Shown: positions 54,025 through 64,000 of the stretch, one piece after another | Numbering within the stretch: position 1 is the first letter of the stretch | Layout of the letters: the number at the start of each line of letters is the position of its first letter | Assembly (NCBI GenBank): GCA_946902985.2 | Contig: OX336388.2 | Span: 366,345,387 to 366,409,386 of the forward strand | Direction of reading: 5' to 3' | DNA length: 64,000 nucleotides | From: Meconema thalassinum | Taxonomy: Eukaryota > Arthropoda > Insecta > Orthoptera > Tettigoniidae | Program-made: the position numbers and the translations under genes | The notes under the pieces: generated by a model | The model's database searches: none | What the model saw: the letters and a program-made list of their open reading frames with translations, nothing else | What the model was told of the DNA's origin: nothing

Positions 54025-54659
54025 TGCACATTTAATTTCTTTACCCTACTCAGTTCATTTATTTTTACATTTAATCCCACTAGTCGATTGCATCTCTGAG
54101 TAGTTCTAATTTTACTCAACTTAATTTAAACCCAAACACATATTCAGTCATTAAATTGTTATCCTGATCTGATATTAACACTGACTAATTAACAAAGTAT
54201 TAATTGTCATTTAAGGCTACAGCCTCCTAATATTTTCATGAGTTTGACTTTCTAAACAAATCTAATTTTAACTTTAATCATTAGGCGCCCGGTATCACAT
54301 ATATATTACCTTTTACTTTAATTCAATAGACAAAAACGAGAACCGTATTTTACTTTGCAAACTCCTGATTTTACTTTATATTTCACACATTTGGCGGTAT
54401 CCTCTTCGCCTCACTTACTTTTAATAAAATATCACTTCCCGGTGATTAAAATACTGCCATATCTGCCTGCACTTGCGGCATGTCAGTTTTACTCAAATAC
54501 GCCACTTAAAAATGTTCCAGCAGCGAACCAGCAATAAAATTACACCTTCATTGTTGCGTCAGTTTGAAAACCCAACTACGCTTACACTGACATGTGCAAA
54601 ATCTTTGCCGTTACACCACAGTGAACCGCCCCACGCTTGGCCGCGCCAGTTTACTCCTA
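54025..54659 (-). other. Gypsy-B leader
   Basis: About 0.6 kb between gag and the 5' LTR. No gene; it contains the primer-site candidate at 54628-54648. Confidence 0.6.
54628..54648 (-). promoter_or_regulatory. candidate primer binding site of Gypsy-B
   Basis: Eleven bases after the LTR end the minus strand reads TGGCGCGGCCAAGCGTGGGGC. It resembles a tRNA-Lys primer site (TGGCGC...AACGTGGGGC) with small insertions, so it may be damaged or match a variant tRNA. Confidence 0.5.
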
Positions 54660-57482
54660 TGAACCCTTCAGAAAAGCAGTGTTTAAAGTAAGAAATCTTA
54701 ATCAAGGGGTCGCGCTCAGTTCCTATGTGATGTTTACGTTCGCCAAACAACGTGCTCTACTGAGGTAAGGGTCATAGGATATAAACTATAAATTAGAAAG
54801 AAAGGTGACAAGATGTAAAATAATAACATGATTTAATGACTAATAGTGCATAAAAAGAAATAAACAACAATAAAATATAAAACAATCCTCCCTGAATTTC
54901 CCATGATAGGAATATCTATAAATTTTAGGAGTCAGACGGACCTCCCTTTTTATTTAAAATGTGGATCCTGGTTCCACTACCTTGCAATTTGGGTTTTATG
55001 TGCGCGTAATGACTAACTACGAGGAATGAGTACTTTGGATGACTGTTCGTTTACAACGGGTTAACAGCCACGATGCTTACGAACAATCATCTCGTAAATC
55101 AACGTTTATGGATATGGAACATGACATTAATAAAAACCCTTAATAAGTAATGCTGACACACGCACTAAATCTACTATCTACAGGAATCTCTCTCGGGACC
55201 CTCATTAGCGCGAAGACGCACTTGACTTTGAGCTGCCAACACGGGCCAAATTGCTCAACACAAACAAGGAAATACAGCAAGCATGTGACTCACGGGTCAC
55301 TGAATAAAATATGAACATGGAATAAACCAACAACAACAAAAGCCTGACTGGCTGACATTACTTTATATGAACAAAACTGCATGTTAAGCTAACGCTTCGG
55401 AGATTATCGTGATTCGTAGGCAACTCCCATTTATTTAAACAATTTTTATCATTGATCAGTTCTTATTCTGTATTTAAAGTTATTACTGAGCCACACAGGC
55501 ACTCTCTACTAATGACCTGACTGGCACCCTTCAGTTCGTCTTGTGCAACATCTCCCCTCTTCCTCAATCACCTGCCATTGTCCCACTCCAGTGTGTATAA
55601 ATACCTGACCAGCTGTGCCGTTATCTCAAGGAATCAACAGCAACAAACTCAACCACTTCAAAAATATGGTCAGACATTAATCAAAATATCCAGAATTGCC
55701 CTCGCGAGGTCACAATCTAGATTTGTCATCAAGCTGCCAGAAATCAGTCTAAGCTGAAAATCCCGCTTGTAATGACACAAAAACACACACTCACACACAC
55801 ACACACATATTTGGGAATGACAATACGTTTTCACACAGATCGGCTGAATGGATGCTCGCCGACAATTTAAAAAAATATTAAAACCTACGATAGAGCTGAC
55901 TGCTCTTCGTCACAAATCACATTGCTCCAAAGGCAATAATCTCATTGAATCTGATCAATAATAAAACAAAAGAAATTAATTACCCTCCAATCTACTGTAT
56001 AATTATTTTACTTCAGTCCTACTTCTGAAACACAACATATCTCCGAGAGACGTTTTTAACCGCATTGCGTAACATATGCAAACACGGCCGTTCACATAGC
56101 TACGTTAGTTAAAACAACAAACAAGAAAAGAACCTTCTACTAAATATATATGCGAGCTGTTTCCATGCAAAAAGTGTGTCAGACCAAAACTAAATAGACT
56201 ACGTTAATCACACAAGCAAATTATTTACAAAACAAGATATGTCCCATACACCATAAGTTAATTTATCAGATAATAATAAATATTATTCGGTACTCATCCT
56301 CAGCCAGTCATCCGTCAAAGAACATCAGCGGCCATCTCCCAACTGGATTCTTCTTATCTCATCTCAACCATCTTGACGGAGTCTTGATATTTCCAGGCTT
56401 CCTCCATGGTCAATGATGTCATCTCTCGTGCTGATTCAAAAATTAAATTATTATGCACTTGATGTCTGACTACTAAATTCGCAATTTGGGTATTACTTTC
56501 CCCAAAGCAGTCTGTTGGCGAATTATCGAAGATACTGTCCCTACAAATATAGTACAGTGACTACCTAACACTGAATTTAACACTTTTAATAATAATTTCT
56601 GTGTCCTTCATGACACGCAAAGTATAACTGTCAACGTCCTTAGACGCGCAAAGTATAAAAGCCTGTGACCCCTGACACACAAAATAACAGCCTACGTCCT
56701 CAGACGAATCAAAGTAATAAGCGTGTCCTCGACACACCAAAGTATAATAAGCTTAAGTCCGTAGACGCACAGAATAATAAGCTTACGTCCGTAGACGCAC
56801 AGAATAATAATAAGCTTAGTCTTGGCTCTTCACACCACTTATAAATGAACTGGCCCTAGGTCTTGATGGGGGGGGGGGGGGGGGGAATTTATACAAAAAT
56901 TTCACAAAATAATGGTGGTACAGGAATGAAATAAATATCACTGAACTCGTAAAATAGCGCAGGTCAAGAATATGCCCATTAATCCTAGAATCGATCGTAG
57001 AGATGTTGTCTAGGCGATCTCCCGCGTGAATGCTAGCCGAGCGTGCCCACGCTAGACCTGCCGCGCTAAATAGGCATTCTTCTCTCATTGGTTCCCACAT
57101 TTTCTGTAATTTGGCGGTTTTTAGCAGATCTTGGCGTCGTAGGAGTGTCTATTTTCTTCATCAACCACCCACGTTACTGCATCATATTACTTCTAGGCGC
57201 GAATATCACAATGAACATACCAGCAGCATGTCTCACTGCGCGTCGCTTCTATTTTTGAGGCGGCCAACACCTGTCCTTCTGACACATCGCTAGGCTATTT
57301 CCTTTCACAGCTAAAGTATTTAGCCTTTTGTCGATCAGCTTCAGGTATGTACCCGCTGTCTCCAACAAATGCTTGAAATTTCCTCATCTCCGTCTGGCTA
57401 TTTTCATGATGCTGGTGGAAATATTTATTAATTGAAGAAATAAAACATAGAATCTTTTATCCAACAGAGGATAAAGGGTTCA
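54660..57482 (-). repeat. Gypsy-B 5' LTR (right copy)
   Basis: 2,823 bp, nearly identical to 43521-46328. Its G run near 56878 is 18 long against 8 in the other copy, which explains most of the length difference. Confidence 0.95.
56601..56815. repeat. hairpin array in the Gypsy-B right LTR
   Basis: Same seven-unit array as 45457-45672. In unit 3 the left arm reads GTGAC, breaking one pair, so at least one change here is not compensated. Confidence 0.65.
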
Positions 57483-57839
57483 ATAGAGATATACTGCACC
57501 GCTCGGCGTTGACCGTGTTTTATAGCACAAATTTAGGTTTTACTCGTTAACCGTTGGAGATACACGAAAAGTGATCCGGACCTTTCGGATAGAAAATTAA
57601 ATTTTAAACCGCGTATATGCTATCAAAAGTTTGCTATTTCTTAGCGTTCTCTTTTTATTTGAAGTAGAAATATGAAATTTTGATACCAAAGTGTGTAGTG
57701 ACGTCACTAAGATGACCGCCTTTTTTAAATAGTGCAAAATATCAAAATAAAAAGTAGTCTATATGTAAACCAGTTAAATCAGCTACATCCATGCGAAATT
57801 TCATTTAAATTGGACCAGTGGTTCTTGCATGATAGAGTA

Positions 57840-57998
57840 ACAGACAGACAGACAGATAGACACAATATCTCATTTTTAGCCTACTTTTCACATTTTGCAA
57901 AAATGAGGAAAAAGTAGACTTATGAGATCGGGCAAATGTGTGTCTGTCTGTCTGTCTGTCCTTCTGTCTGTCTGGCTGTGTGTGTGTGTCCCCCCCCC
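57840..57998 (+). repeat. GACA/GTCT microsatellites and homopolymer
   Basis: A (CAGA)n run near 57842-57860 on the plus strand is followed by (TGTC)n at about 57943-57985, a TG run and a C run. This looks like the start of a dispersed repeat. Confidence 0.6.
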
Positions 57999-58199
57999 CC
58001 TATCAACTCCTAAACGGTTGCAGCAATCGAAACAAAATTTGGTAGGAGTAAAGATCTATACCTGAATATTTCACGCCCATATTTGAAAATGATGTCAGTG
58101 CTACCAGCTGCTGAAAAATCGCAATAGAAATTTGAGCTCCATGTTGGATATCTTGGAAGGTATGAATAGGAGCTATTTCAAAATTGGCACACGTATAGA

Positions 58200-59110
58200 T
58201 AATAATATTGCCTTATCGCAGTAACATACATCGCAGTGTTGCCAAAATGAATATACGCCTTCTGATAGGTCCACATTTTAAATTAATATAACTTCTACAC
58301 TATTAATTGGATTTCAACCAAATTTCGTATGTGCTATGTGTACATAAACTGACATGACTGAACGTATTATTAAGATCCACCAGGGCTGCCAACTGTTAAT
58401 AAATGCTCCTAATTTATTTTATCCAAATACCAATATATCAGAAAGTATGCTAGCCGACAGCTGTAAACTATGCACACGTATAGTACCTAACATTCTATAT
58501 TAATTTGGAATAACTTATATACGTCAGTGCTACCAACATGATTCTAAGCCTGCTGAGAAGTCCAACTTTAAATACATGTAACTTCTATACTATCATTTGG
58601 ATTTCAACCAAATTTCGTGTGTGCTATGTGTACCATAACAGATATGTATATGCCGAATCTTAAGAGTAACCGGGGCTGCCAACTGTTAGTAAATACTGTC
58701 TCTATTTTTGTTACCCTAATATCAATATATCAGAAAGTATGCAAGCCAATAGCTCTAAACTTTGCACACGTATAGTACCTGGCATTCTAGATTAATTTGG
58801 AGTAACTAATATACGTCAGTGCTGCCAACATGATTCTAAGCCTGCTGATAGATCCAATTTTAAAATGCTTGTAACTTCTATACTAACTAATGGATTTTAT
58901 TCAAAATTGACGCAACAATAGATCATATTATTTCAGATTATTTCTGACCAATACATGTATGTCATTGTTGCCAACATGATTTTACGCGCGCTGTTAGATC
59001 CAATGTTTAACTGCATGTAACGTCCATGCTATCCATTGGACTTGAACCAAATTTTGTATTCTGTACCTTAAGAAATGGAACTAAGAATATATTCAGTCAT
59101 CAGGGCTGCC
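58200..59110 (+). repeat. diverged tandem repeat, about 292-bp period
   Basis: The phrase cgtcagtgctaccaacatgatt and relatives recur at about 58228, 58520, 58812 and 58959 (spacings 292, 292 and 147), each followed by a stretch like taacttctatact...ggatttcaacc. The last spacing is half a unit. No gene. Confidence 0.6.
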
Positions 59111-59539
59111 AACTGTAGTTCTCTATTAGGCTACAGTATGCCAGGTATACAGTATTTCGAACTAATTAGAAATTTCGATATTACCAACTTAATTTCGTCA
59201 TTATTCTAGATAGATCCATATAGATTAATCATTGGCATAGATCTTAAATTTTAAGAAAAGTAGGCTCTTTAGTTCGTTAAGGAACTTCTTGTTATATATT
59301 AGTATGATATACTTTCTAAAATCTGTATTATATTTACCCATAGCTTGGCTCAATGAGCCACACGAGATTGATTCAAGAACGACTCGCAAGCCTCGATGTG
59401 AGCACCCCTCTCCTAGTATATCAGAAACAGTTTCTCCAAGGATAGGTCTCAGAAGATATTGGGCAGGTTTATTTCTCCATGGAGATGTTTGGAATTTGTT
59501 CTTATTCGAAGGGAATACGGCAAACATGAGGGGATTTCT

Positions 59540-59995
59540 GTGAACCGGGTTAGGAAGAATGGATAGTGGACACGTAATTCAAATTAAAGCGTAGTATTTT
59601 GTTTCTCACAACTGTTTGTGCAAAATAAGTTGCCCATGGCTTTGTGGCAGGCATCACATTGTTTGGTTTGTCGGCGAATGCCGTTTCGAAGAATTGTATT
59701 TAGTTGCTAATGGAAACAATCTGTAACTGCAGCATATACCTCCAAGTCGGAGTGAAGTTTTTGTCCCTTTAGAAATTTCATCAGTGGCTAAAACATATGA
59801 AAATGTCAGTGTGAAAAATCGGGATTGTGTACAGGTTCTTAAACAATCTCCCATTTTTCTCCTGTAGTGCAGCTATAACAATATTGGTTAAATGTGGCCG
59901 TGAATTATCGTGAATAATGATGACTCCTGAAGAAACATGTGTGCCTGACCAGGTATGTAAGTGGTAAATCTCTCTATAACTCACATCCATCGTGT
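59540..59995 (-). pseudogene. decayed mariner/Tc1-type transposase fragment
   Basis: The minus strand near 59920 reads IIIHDNSRPHLTNIVIAALQEK, the second catalytic motif (hDNxxxH) of a mariner-type transposase, followed by scraps of the downstream region across stops. No ends or target duplication are found. Confidence 0.55.
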
Positions 59996-60054
59996 AACAG
60001 TTGTCTTAGACAAGCATTTATCTCCGTATACAATAACCATTCTCTAATGAATCT

Positions 60055-60480
60055 CCGTGGGGGCCATGGAGGCGCAGTGATCAAACTGTCAGCCTCTCAC
60101 CAATGTGGACTTGGTTCGATTCCCAGTCAATACATGTGAGATTTTCGAAGTGAAATGCCATGTCCTGTGGTTAGGATTCCACGTAAAGTGGAAGTCCCGT
60201 GGCTTATATTCACAAAATTCACGGTCTCGTAAACTGCAATCGTCTTTCCTTCTTTCTCTGAATCTGCATTGCCTATCAAGTCTCTACTGTTATACACTAA
60301 ATTGCTGCTCGTTGGTCTTATTTGCACCGGTTCTAAATCGCACCAGCCAACTTGATGTAATGCCACGGGTCTACTAAGAAAGCAGAGAACAAGTATTCGA
60401 ACCCAGTGCATGAACCATAACCTCAAATACACTTGCACATGGGGCAGATGACCTCGTAGTTCCGCCCCTTAAAACACCAA
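60055..60480 (+). mobile_element. tRNA-derived SINE
   Basis: The head has GGCGCAGTGATCAAACTG (A-box-like) and GGTTCGATTCC (B box). The 3' part reads ACCTCGTAGTTCCGCCCC and ends in AATAACTAACTA. It is about 430 bp long and belongs to a family different from the SINEs at 34309 and 40916. Confidence 0.65.
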
Positions 60481-60669
60481 TAACTAACTATAACACTTGC
60501 ACATGCTTACATACAACCTAAAATAACAACACATCACGTAGCGTGTTTCTAATGGGTTTAAATTAACTCACGTCGTATGTAAGCCATTTCATTTATTGGA
60601 GTTTCTAATACCAAATAAATCATTACAAATTATTTAATAAGATTATTGTTACTGTTTTTCTTCTTTATC

Positions 60670-61250
60670 TTCTTTATGTGCCGTCTCCGCGTCGAAGATT
60701 GGCGATCATCACTGCAATCCCTTGCCTTGAGGTTGCCGTTCGAAAGAGAGATGCTGAGTCAAGTTCACACCATTCCCGCAAATTCTTGAGCCATGAGATC
60801 CTCCTCCTCCCTGGTCTGCGCCGTCCTTCAATCTTGCCCTTCATGATTAGCTGCTGGAGTCGGTAATTGTTATTTCGAATCACATGGCCAAAATATTGTA
60901 GCTTCTGTCGCTTGATGTTGTAGAGCACCTCCGTCTCCTTGCCCATCCGATCCAGCACCTCAGTGTTTCTCACCTTGTCGGTCCACGATATACGAAGCAT
61001 GCGACATTTCAAATGCTTCCAACTTCTTCTCCAAGATTTTGGTTAACGTCCACCCCTCGTGTCCATACATTAGTGTGGGAATTATATAACACTTGAGGGC
61101 AAGTAATCTCGTTCTCAGACTAAGATCTCGGTGACACAGCAGATTCTTCACTTTAATAAATACACCCCTGGCTTGTTCAATGCGAACTTTGATTTCATGG
61201 CTGCAGTCCCATTTGTCATTCAGGTTGCACCCTCAGTATTTATACGAATG
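60670..61250 (-). pseudogene. decayed RTE-like LINE, C-terminal part
   Basis: Two overlapping frames on the minus strand read NLLCHRDLSLRTRLLALKCY and TLMYGHEGWTLTK, then RMLRISWTDKVRNTEVLDRM, KLQYFGHVIRNNNYRLQQL and RRRPGRRRISWLKNLREW. This is the well-known C-terminus of an insect endonuclease-reverse transcriptase LINE. A frameshift near 60990 and missing upstream parts show it is dead. Confidence 0.82.
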
Positions 61251-64000
61251 AACTCCGTAACTCTTACCAGGAATAGGAATTTTAGGTGAATATTTTGTAC
61301 TACATTATCAGATCTCAACACACTAATACCTTTGTTACTTTATCACGTTTCACTTCAGCAAATTGTAATCGCAATGCACGTGCAACTAGGATTCTTCAAA
61401 GAACATCCAGCATAGGCAAGGGCTCATCGGTACGCTTCAAAATTGAACGTGGTAGATGCAGGTTTGGAGATCATGGCTCCAATCCCGACACTGGCGGTGG
61501 CCATTCTGAGTCTCACACTTTCGTGATTATTATCAGCTCACCCTATAATTATTACCAGGACGTCCTTGGACACTAAATAATATACGAATAAGGAAACAAT
61601 CGTGAATCAAAAATTAATGTTCGTATAGGGGATCTGAAATATAGTAAAACATTTCAGTATCGAGTGTGTGGGTATTGTGTATGTTTTGTACGAGGGTTTG
61701 GTGCGAAACGTAAATAAATTATTTGTCGAATCAATACCATTGTTTTAACCCCACTTTATGAGCTATTTTATAGGTCAATTGTAATCGCACATGTGGGCAG
61801 TAATGCAATTAAGTTGTATCAGTGTGCTACATCCTCAAACAGCGTAAAATAGATGTGATCGCCTGGCATAATAATAATAATAATAATAATAAAAACTTAT
61901 ACGAGCCTTACAGTAGTCGCATATGATGTGTAACATGGGACATGTTATCCTACTATGTGTGTCCCGGGAGCGCAAATTCCTTGTTGACAGTGAACACTGT
62001 TGGTTATTGAAATAACTACTCGTAAACTCCAGTGCCAAATCCTGACCGTAATGAATCATAATTGTTATTTGCCGTGGCGGAAGCAATCCACTGCCTACTT
62101 GATGCGAGGTGCGCTCTATACCGGCCAGTTAGTGAACCCATGCCAGCGATGTTATTGAAAATGGCTTCGTTTAGCCGATAGAGCGCACTGCCAAGTATAG
62201 GCGCGATTAAAAATTAGGTGTGCGGAAGGTATATTAAATGTGTTTCTCCCAGTGATATGTTTCGACCAACGAAGTTTCAATTATTGTTAGTAGTCGGCGT
62301 TAATATACTGAATTCCTACGTTGTTTGGAGTGTTTGTTGATGCGATATAGCACTCGAGGTATCGAGTGCTTACATTACATAAGAATAAAGCAAATTATGA
62401 AGATTTAATAAATCGTAATTGTTTTCAGCAAATATGATATAATGAATATTATCACACCAAAGAACGACAACTTAAAGATGATTTATTGTGGACATTTCTT
62501 TAATGGGGCCTTCAAACCTTGAGTTAATCCGTATGCGATTTACATTCCACATAGTCACATGGCTTACAGTACGTCGTTGTACCTATCTCCGCCACCGCGC
62601 GCGCTCATTGTTTCCGTCCCATGCACTTCCGTCCCATCCACTTCCGTCTCTTTTCCAAAATCACACCCACAAAAATGTCCAGCTACCGAGTGCCACAAAA
62701 ATATCCAGATACCGAGTGGAAAGATGTTACACATCAATAATATCACTAATTATAACAAGGAGACCTGTGCGAGAAATCTCACATGTGCATAAACCACCCA
62801 CCTGGCTTTACTGTTGTGCTGGTATCTTGTTTACAACATATTGCCGATATTTATAAAATCAATGTACAATTTGCAACTGCAGCGAGTATTTCTCTTTCTT
62901 TTGAATGCACGTCTTTATTATACGGGCTTGACGCGACACAGTTCTGCCGGGGGCTGTCATCTTGTTTATTTTTTTAAACGCAGTTCTTTCATATTATCTA
63001 TATATTGGGATTGTGCCGTGTGAAATAATAAATAATTGAAATGCCTAAACGTTCCGTGAGGGACCTTGCCTCCGTTTTCAATAGATCACAACAATGTGGC
63101 CAAAGAATGCATGCCAATGAGCTTACAAAATAACTGGAGAAGTTCCTCTGTTCATCACCAGATATCGGTCAGAAGCTACTGTGTGGACCTTGGAAGAACA
63201 ACGTGCCATATTAAGTAGAAGGTTGGAAAGAGTAGTAAGGAAGGAGAAGGAGTAGGCGCGGGAGAAAAAATTGAGGATCCTCGAAGAATGAGGATGTCCA
63301 AATGAGAAGCTTAGTTCCAAAAGGTACTAAATCCAAAAAGTAATATTATGCAGGAGAGAGGAAAAACACTCAGAGTGTAAAATTTCAACTGAAAATCCAT
63401 TTGAGCACTTTTATTATGTTCCGATAGAATAAATGCATTGTTATACCAAGTATTTCTGTTTAGGCTTTTTCATTTTAGGAAATATTCAAAGAATATTATG
63501 GATTTGGTACTCTTTGGCCCTAAAATTCTAAATACTTGCAACGGAAAGACATAAATTTCACTGCAGTCATCAGAATCTTCGAGAAAACTGATTGTATTTA
63601 GTTATGCAATAATTAGATTTAAGGTATTTACAGTGAAGGCAAAGATTATTTAAATAATATTAAATAAAATTGAACAAAACAATGAAAATTATGCGAAGTA
63701 ACTTAGAAGTGCTGAACTTATGGAATTATGATTGTAGTTTGTGTCTAACGAATATGAATATGGTAAATAACTTGTGAAATGGACAATTGAAAATATTATC
63801 CATACTAAAAAATGGCTCTCATTGGCTGCATGGATACGGTACGTATTGGCACATTGGGGGCCACAGGATTTGGTACTTATTGGCATCAAACGAGATTTTC
63901 AATGCCCTGTTTGTTATGGATTTAGGTCGTTTTGGCAATTTCTATTTCTTTCATATGATGGAGCTTCCTACCAACGTACGTTTTCCATCATAATCTCAAT
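61251..64000. other. intergenic sequence without a recognised gene
   Basis: AT-rich. There is an AAT microsatellite at about 61868-61892, and a short inverted pair gcgctctat/atagagcgc near 62110 and 62180. A broken ORF starts at 63042 (MPKRSVRDLASVF...) and meets several stops. I see no supportable gene or complete mobile element. Confidence 0.45.

Larger units (their letters stand above)
43521..57482 (-). mobile_element. Gypsy-B, Ty3/gypsy LTR retrotransposon, interrupted by a Tc1-like element
   Basis: Complete LTRs lie at 43521-46328 and 54660-57482, both bounded by the inverted ends TGAACCCTT...AAGGGTTCA. ATAG is duplicated at 43517-43520 and 57483-57486. On the minus strand the order is leader, gag, protease-RT-RNase H, integrase. 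The Tc1-like element splits the integrase region. The LTRs are nearly identical, apart from a G run of 8 against 18 and scattered changes. It is related to Gypsy-A in Pol, in Gag layout and in LTR ends, but LTR sequences otherwise differ. Confidence 0.95.

Noticed and set aside
63042..63310. Possible gene beginning MPKRSVRDLASVF
   Set aside because: Several in-frame stops within 90 codons and no recognised family; probably a decayed repeat.

Overview
The window is a eukaryotic, almost certainly insect, transposon-rich stretch with no recognisable host gene. The signs are long LTR retrotransposons, a Polinton (Maverick), a Tc1-like transposon, tRNA-derived SINEs, decayed LINEs, AT-rich microsatellites and TTAGG repeats. 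A hemimetabolous or orthopteroid host is a guess from the style of the SINEs.

Layout. (1) About 222-34136: a young Ty3/gypsy element on the minus strand (Gypsy-A), with long LTRs, a coiled-coil Gag and a Pol read in the -1 frame. Its Pol is split in the RNase H region by (2) a 20.6-kb Polinton at 4444-25089. The Polinton has a perfect 6-bp target duplication (CATATA) and terminal inverted repeats built on a 141-bp minisatellite (14 units left, 5 right). (3) 34137-43520: SINEs, LINE remnants and a tandemly duplicated repeat. (4) 43521-57482: a second, related minus-strand gypsy element (Gypsy-B) with complete 2.8-kb LTRs and a 4-bp target duplication. Its integrase region is split by (5) an apparently intact Tc1-like element at 47593-49057. 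(6) 57483-64000: decayed repeats, a mariner-like remnant, a SINE and a LINE remnant.

The Polinton carries the virus-like core set. Protein-primed DNA polymerase B and the retroviral-type integrase replicate and insert it. An FtsK/HerA-type ATPase, an adenain-like protease and major and minor capsid proteins would form and fill a particle. Accessory genes include a fibre-like protein, a basic core or lytic-like protein, a single-BIR inhibitor-of-apoptosis homologue, a parvovirus-type phospholipase A2 and several unknowns. Both capsid genes are frame-disrupted, so this copy is probably not autonomous unless the breaks are assembly errors.

The least-explained signals are: the Polinton TIR minisatellite; repeated GGAC-AAAA-GTCC hairpins and duplicated PLA2-gene fragments between convergent Polinton genes; a TTAGG-bearing inverted repeat; a possible interrupted minus-strand gene at 17525-18457; and arrays of small hairpins with compensating stem changes in the LTRs of both gypsy families.
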